Source: Levilactobacillus humaensis
GTDB taxonomy: Bacteria; Bacillota; Bacilli; Lactobacillales; Lactobacillaceae
Direction of reading: 5' to 3'
DNA: 36,017 nucleotides
Assembly: GCF_024345185.1 (NCBI RefSeq)
Contig: NZ_BROB01000026.1
Coordinates: 1-36,017, forward strand
Shown: piece after piece, positions 34,983 through 36,017 of the stretch
Position numbering within the stretch: the first letter of the stretch is position 1
How the letters are laid out: every line of letters begins with the position of its first letter
Notes under the pieces: model-generated
Database searches by the model: none
What the model was told of the DNA's origin: nothing
The model's input: only the letters and a program-made list of their open reading frames with translations
Translations under genes and position numbers: made by a program

Positions 34983-35924
34983 CTACCGTTTCTCTTTAAT
35001 CAGATACTGTGGTCGCCGTTTTGTCTCCAGGTAAATCTTGCTGACATACTTCCCAAGAATTCCCAGGCAAAGCAATTGCAGACCACCTAACATCAGAATA
35101 ATTGTCACCAGAGATGGCCAGCCAGCCGTTGGATTGCCAAACAGTAATGCCCGAATCACAATCCAAATCATCCCCAAGATGGCCGCCACGAAGGACAAAC
35201 CGCCCAGCCACGAGGCAATCGACAGGGGTACCTCTGAATAATCCATGATGCCTTCTAAGGAATAGGCCAACAGCTGACGTAATGACCAGTGGGTGTTCCC
35301 AGCAACCCGGTCGCGGTGATCGAAGGTTAAGACCTTGGCCTTGAACCCGACCCAACTGAAAATTCCCTTTGAAAAGCGGTTCACTTCGGGTAAATCAATC
35401 ACGGCTTGAACCACTTGGCGGGTCATTAACCGATAATCACGAGCCCCTGGTCGAATCTTAACCAGAGAGAGCCCGTTGATCACGTGATAGAAAGCTTGAG
35501 ATAGCTTTGACCGTAACCAAGGCTCCCCACTGCGATCAATCCGTTGGGTTTCGACAACATCGTAATCCGAGGTGGTCAGCGTCTCAATCATCGTTGGTAA
35601 CAGTTCCGGCGGATCTTGCAGGTCGGCGTCCATGACGGCCACGTAATCCCCTTGGGCCTGCTTTAAGCCCGCCAACAGGGCAGCTTCTTTCCCGAAGTTT
35701 CGTGAGAAGTTCACGTAATGGACCTGGTCGGGATGGCCGACCTGGAGATAAGTCATTTGCTTCAAGGTCTCGTCCGATGACCCGTCGTTAACAAACCAAT
35801 ATTCCCAGCTCAAGTCCTCTCGTTGTTGTTTAAATTTCTCTAGAATATCATCCACCCGTTGATAAAAAATGGGAATGCTCTCTTGCTCGTTGTAACAAGG
35901 CACGATGATGGATACTAAGGTCAT
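34983..35924 (-). CDS. GT2 glycosyltransferase, CsbB/GtlA/GtrB-like (polyprenyl-phosphate sugar synthase)
   Basis: The enzyme transfers a sugar from a nucleotide sugar to undecaprenyl phosphate. The 313 residues open SIIVPCYNEQESIPIFY, carry VNDGSSDET and the DxD motif in MDADLQDPPE (D99, D101), and end with two membrane segments (about 225-250 and 258-283) and a basic tail KRRPQYLIKEKR. That is the DPM1-like layout of CsbB and GtrB. I choose ATG 35922-35924 because AAGGAGG lies 7 nt upstream; a TTG 10 codons earlier has none and starts inside the adjacent IS end. It is the first gene of the cassette with PAP2 and YfhO. Sugar and target are not readable from sequence. Confidence 0.9.
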   Translation of the reverse strand: MTLVSIIVPCYNEQESIPIFYQRVDDILEKFKQQREDLSWEYWFVNDGSSDETLKQMTYLQVGHPDQVHYVNFSRNFGKEAALLAGLKQAQGDYVAVMDADLQDPPELLPTMIETLTTSDYDVVETQRIDRSGEPWLRSKLSQAFYHVINGLSLVKIRPGARDYRLMTRQVVQAVIDLPEVNRFSKGIFSWVGFKAKVLTFDHRDRVAGNTHWSLRQLLAYSLEGIMDYSEVPLSIASWLGGLSFVAAILGMIWIVIRALLFGNPTAGWPSLVTIILMLGGLQLLCLGILGKYVSKIYLETKRRPQYLIKEKR

Positions 35925-35940
35925 GATGAGTCCTCCTTCA

Positions 35941-36017
35941 GGACGAATTGTCAAACCAAGTGCAACACTTTATCAAATAAAACTTCTTCAGGGGTACAGT
36001 AGTCTAGAACCTTTCTC
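35941..36017 (-). mobile_element. Right end of an IS30-family insertion sequence (truncated by window edge)
   Basis: The transposase reading frame stops at 35951-35953, and AT-rich sequence with TTTGACAATT follows, which looks like the element's terminal repeat. The exact boundary (about 35941-35950) and the other end are outside what I can see. It abuts the ribosome site of the GT2 gene. Confidence 0.6.
35951..36017 (-). CDS. IS30-family transposase, C-terminal 21 residues
   Basis: The minus strand reads RKVLDYCTPEEVLFDKVLHLV then TGA. This matches the conserved end of IS30 transposases, where NRPRK-LGY-TP-EVF is the last conserved block. Only the last 21 codons are in the window, so nothing can be said about the active site. 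It reads in the same direction as the following GT2 gene. Confidence 0.75.
   Translation of the reverse strand, partial: RKVLDYCTPEEVLFDKVLHLV

Noticed and set aside
35949-35954. Outward -35 box (TTGACA) at the IS end driving the GT2 gene
   Set aside because: A -10 box at the right distance would fall on the ribosome site and start codon, so it cannot make a useful mRNA.

Overview
The window looks like chromosome of a lactic acid bacterium of the Lactobacillaceae. The genus is uncertain; base composition and gene content suggest a Levilactobacillus/Lactiplantibacillus-like relative. The evidence is the Gram-positive gene order (groES-groEL, rex, ydiF, tsaD-rimI-tsaB; dnaX-ybaB-recR-yaaL and tmk-darA-holB-yabA-rsmI; tadA-ffs-dnaX), the CIRCE, cre and Rex-type operators, strong AGGAGG ribosome binding sites and frequent TTG/GTG starts. 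No function was confirmed by database search; all calls rest on reading the translated sequence and motifs.

Layout. 1-290: a hairpin terminator and a 111-nt imperfect palindrome. 292-3133 (minus): groES-groEL under a CIRCE operator, then rex. 3370-5322 (plus): the ABC-F protein YdiF, divergent from rex across a region holding several Rex half-sites. 5388-8894 (minus): tsaB-rimI-tsaD (tRNA t6A synthesis) followed by an AlkZ-like DNA glycosylase. 9097-16273 (minus): a replication and repair block containing dnaX, ybaB, recR, yaaL, tmk, darA, holB, yabA, rsmI and an acyl-ACP thioesterase. 16512-17800 (minus): SRP RNA, tadA and a small-ribosomal-subunit-type methyltransferase. 17878-22008 (plus): the class Ib ribonucleotide reductase genes nrdH, nrdE and nrdF, with nrdE and nrdF separated by 508 bp of hairpin-rich DNA. 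22150-26337 (minus): a catabolite-repressed operon of two paralogous MFS transporters around a GH78 alpha-L-rhamnosidase, with a divergent AraC-type regulator (26483-27523, plus). 27674-28252 (plus): a LOG-family nucleotide hydrolase. 28745-31354 (minus): mprF. 31712-35924 (minus): a three-gene cell-surface glycosylation cassette (CsbB/GtlA-like GT2, PAP2 phosphatase, YfhO-like GT-C). The end of an IS30-family transposase runs off the right edge.

Two things stand out. First, three copies of one hairpin-cluster element (20527-20673, 20783-20962 inverted, 28308-28494) share short single-stranded linkers and a conserved C/T mismatch, while their stems differ by compensatory changes. This points to selection on structure, so either a structured RNA or a palindromic mobile repeat. 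Second, the surface glycosylation cassette appears damaged twice: an in-frame amber codon splits yfhO at 32441-32443, and an IS30 element ends about 20 bp upstream of the first gene. The window also offers smaller regulatory oddities: an intrinsic terminator inside the rimI-tsaD junction, a 19-bp terminator-like stem in the nrdH leader, an extra CIRCE half-site, and widely spaced Rex half-sites.
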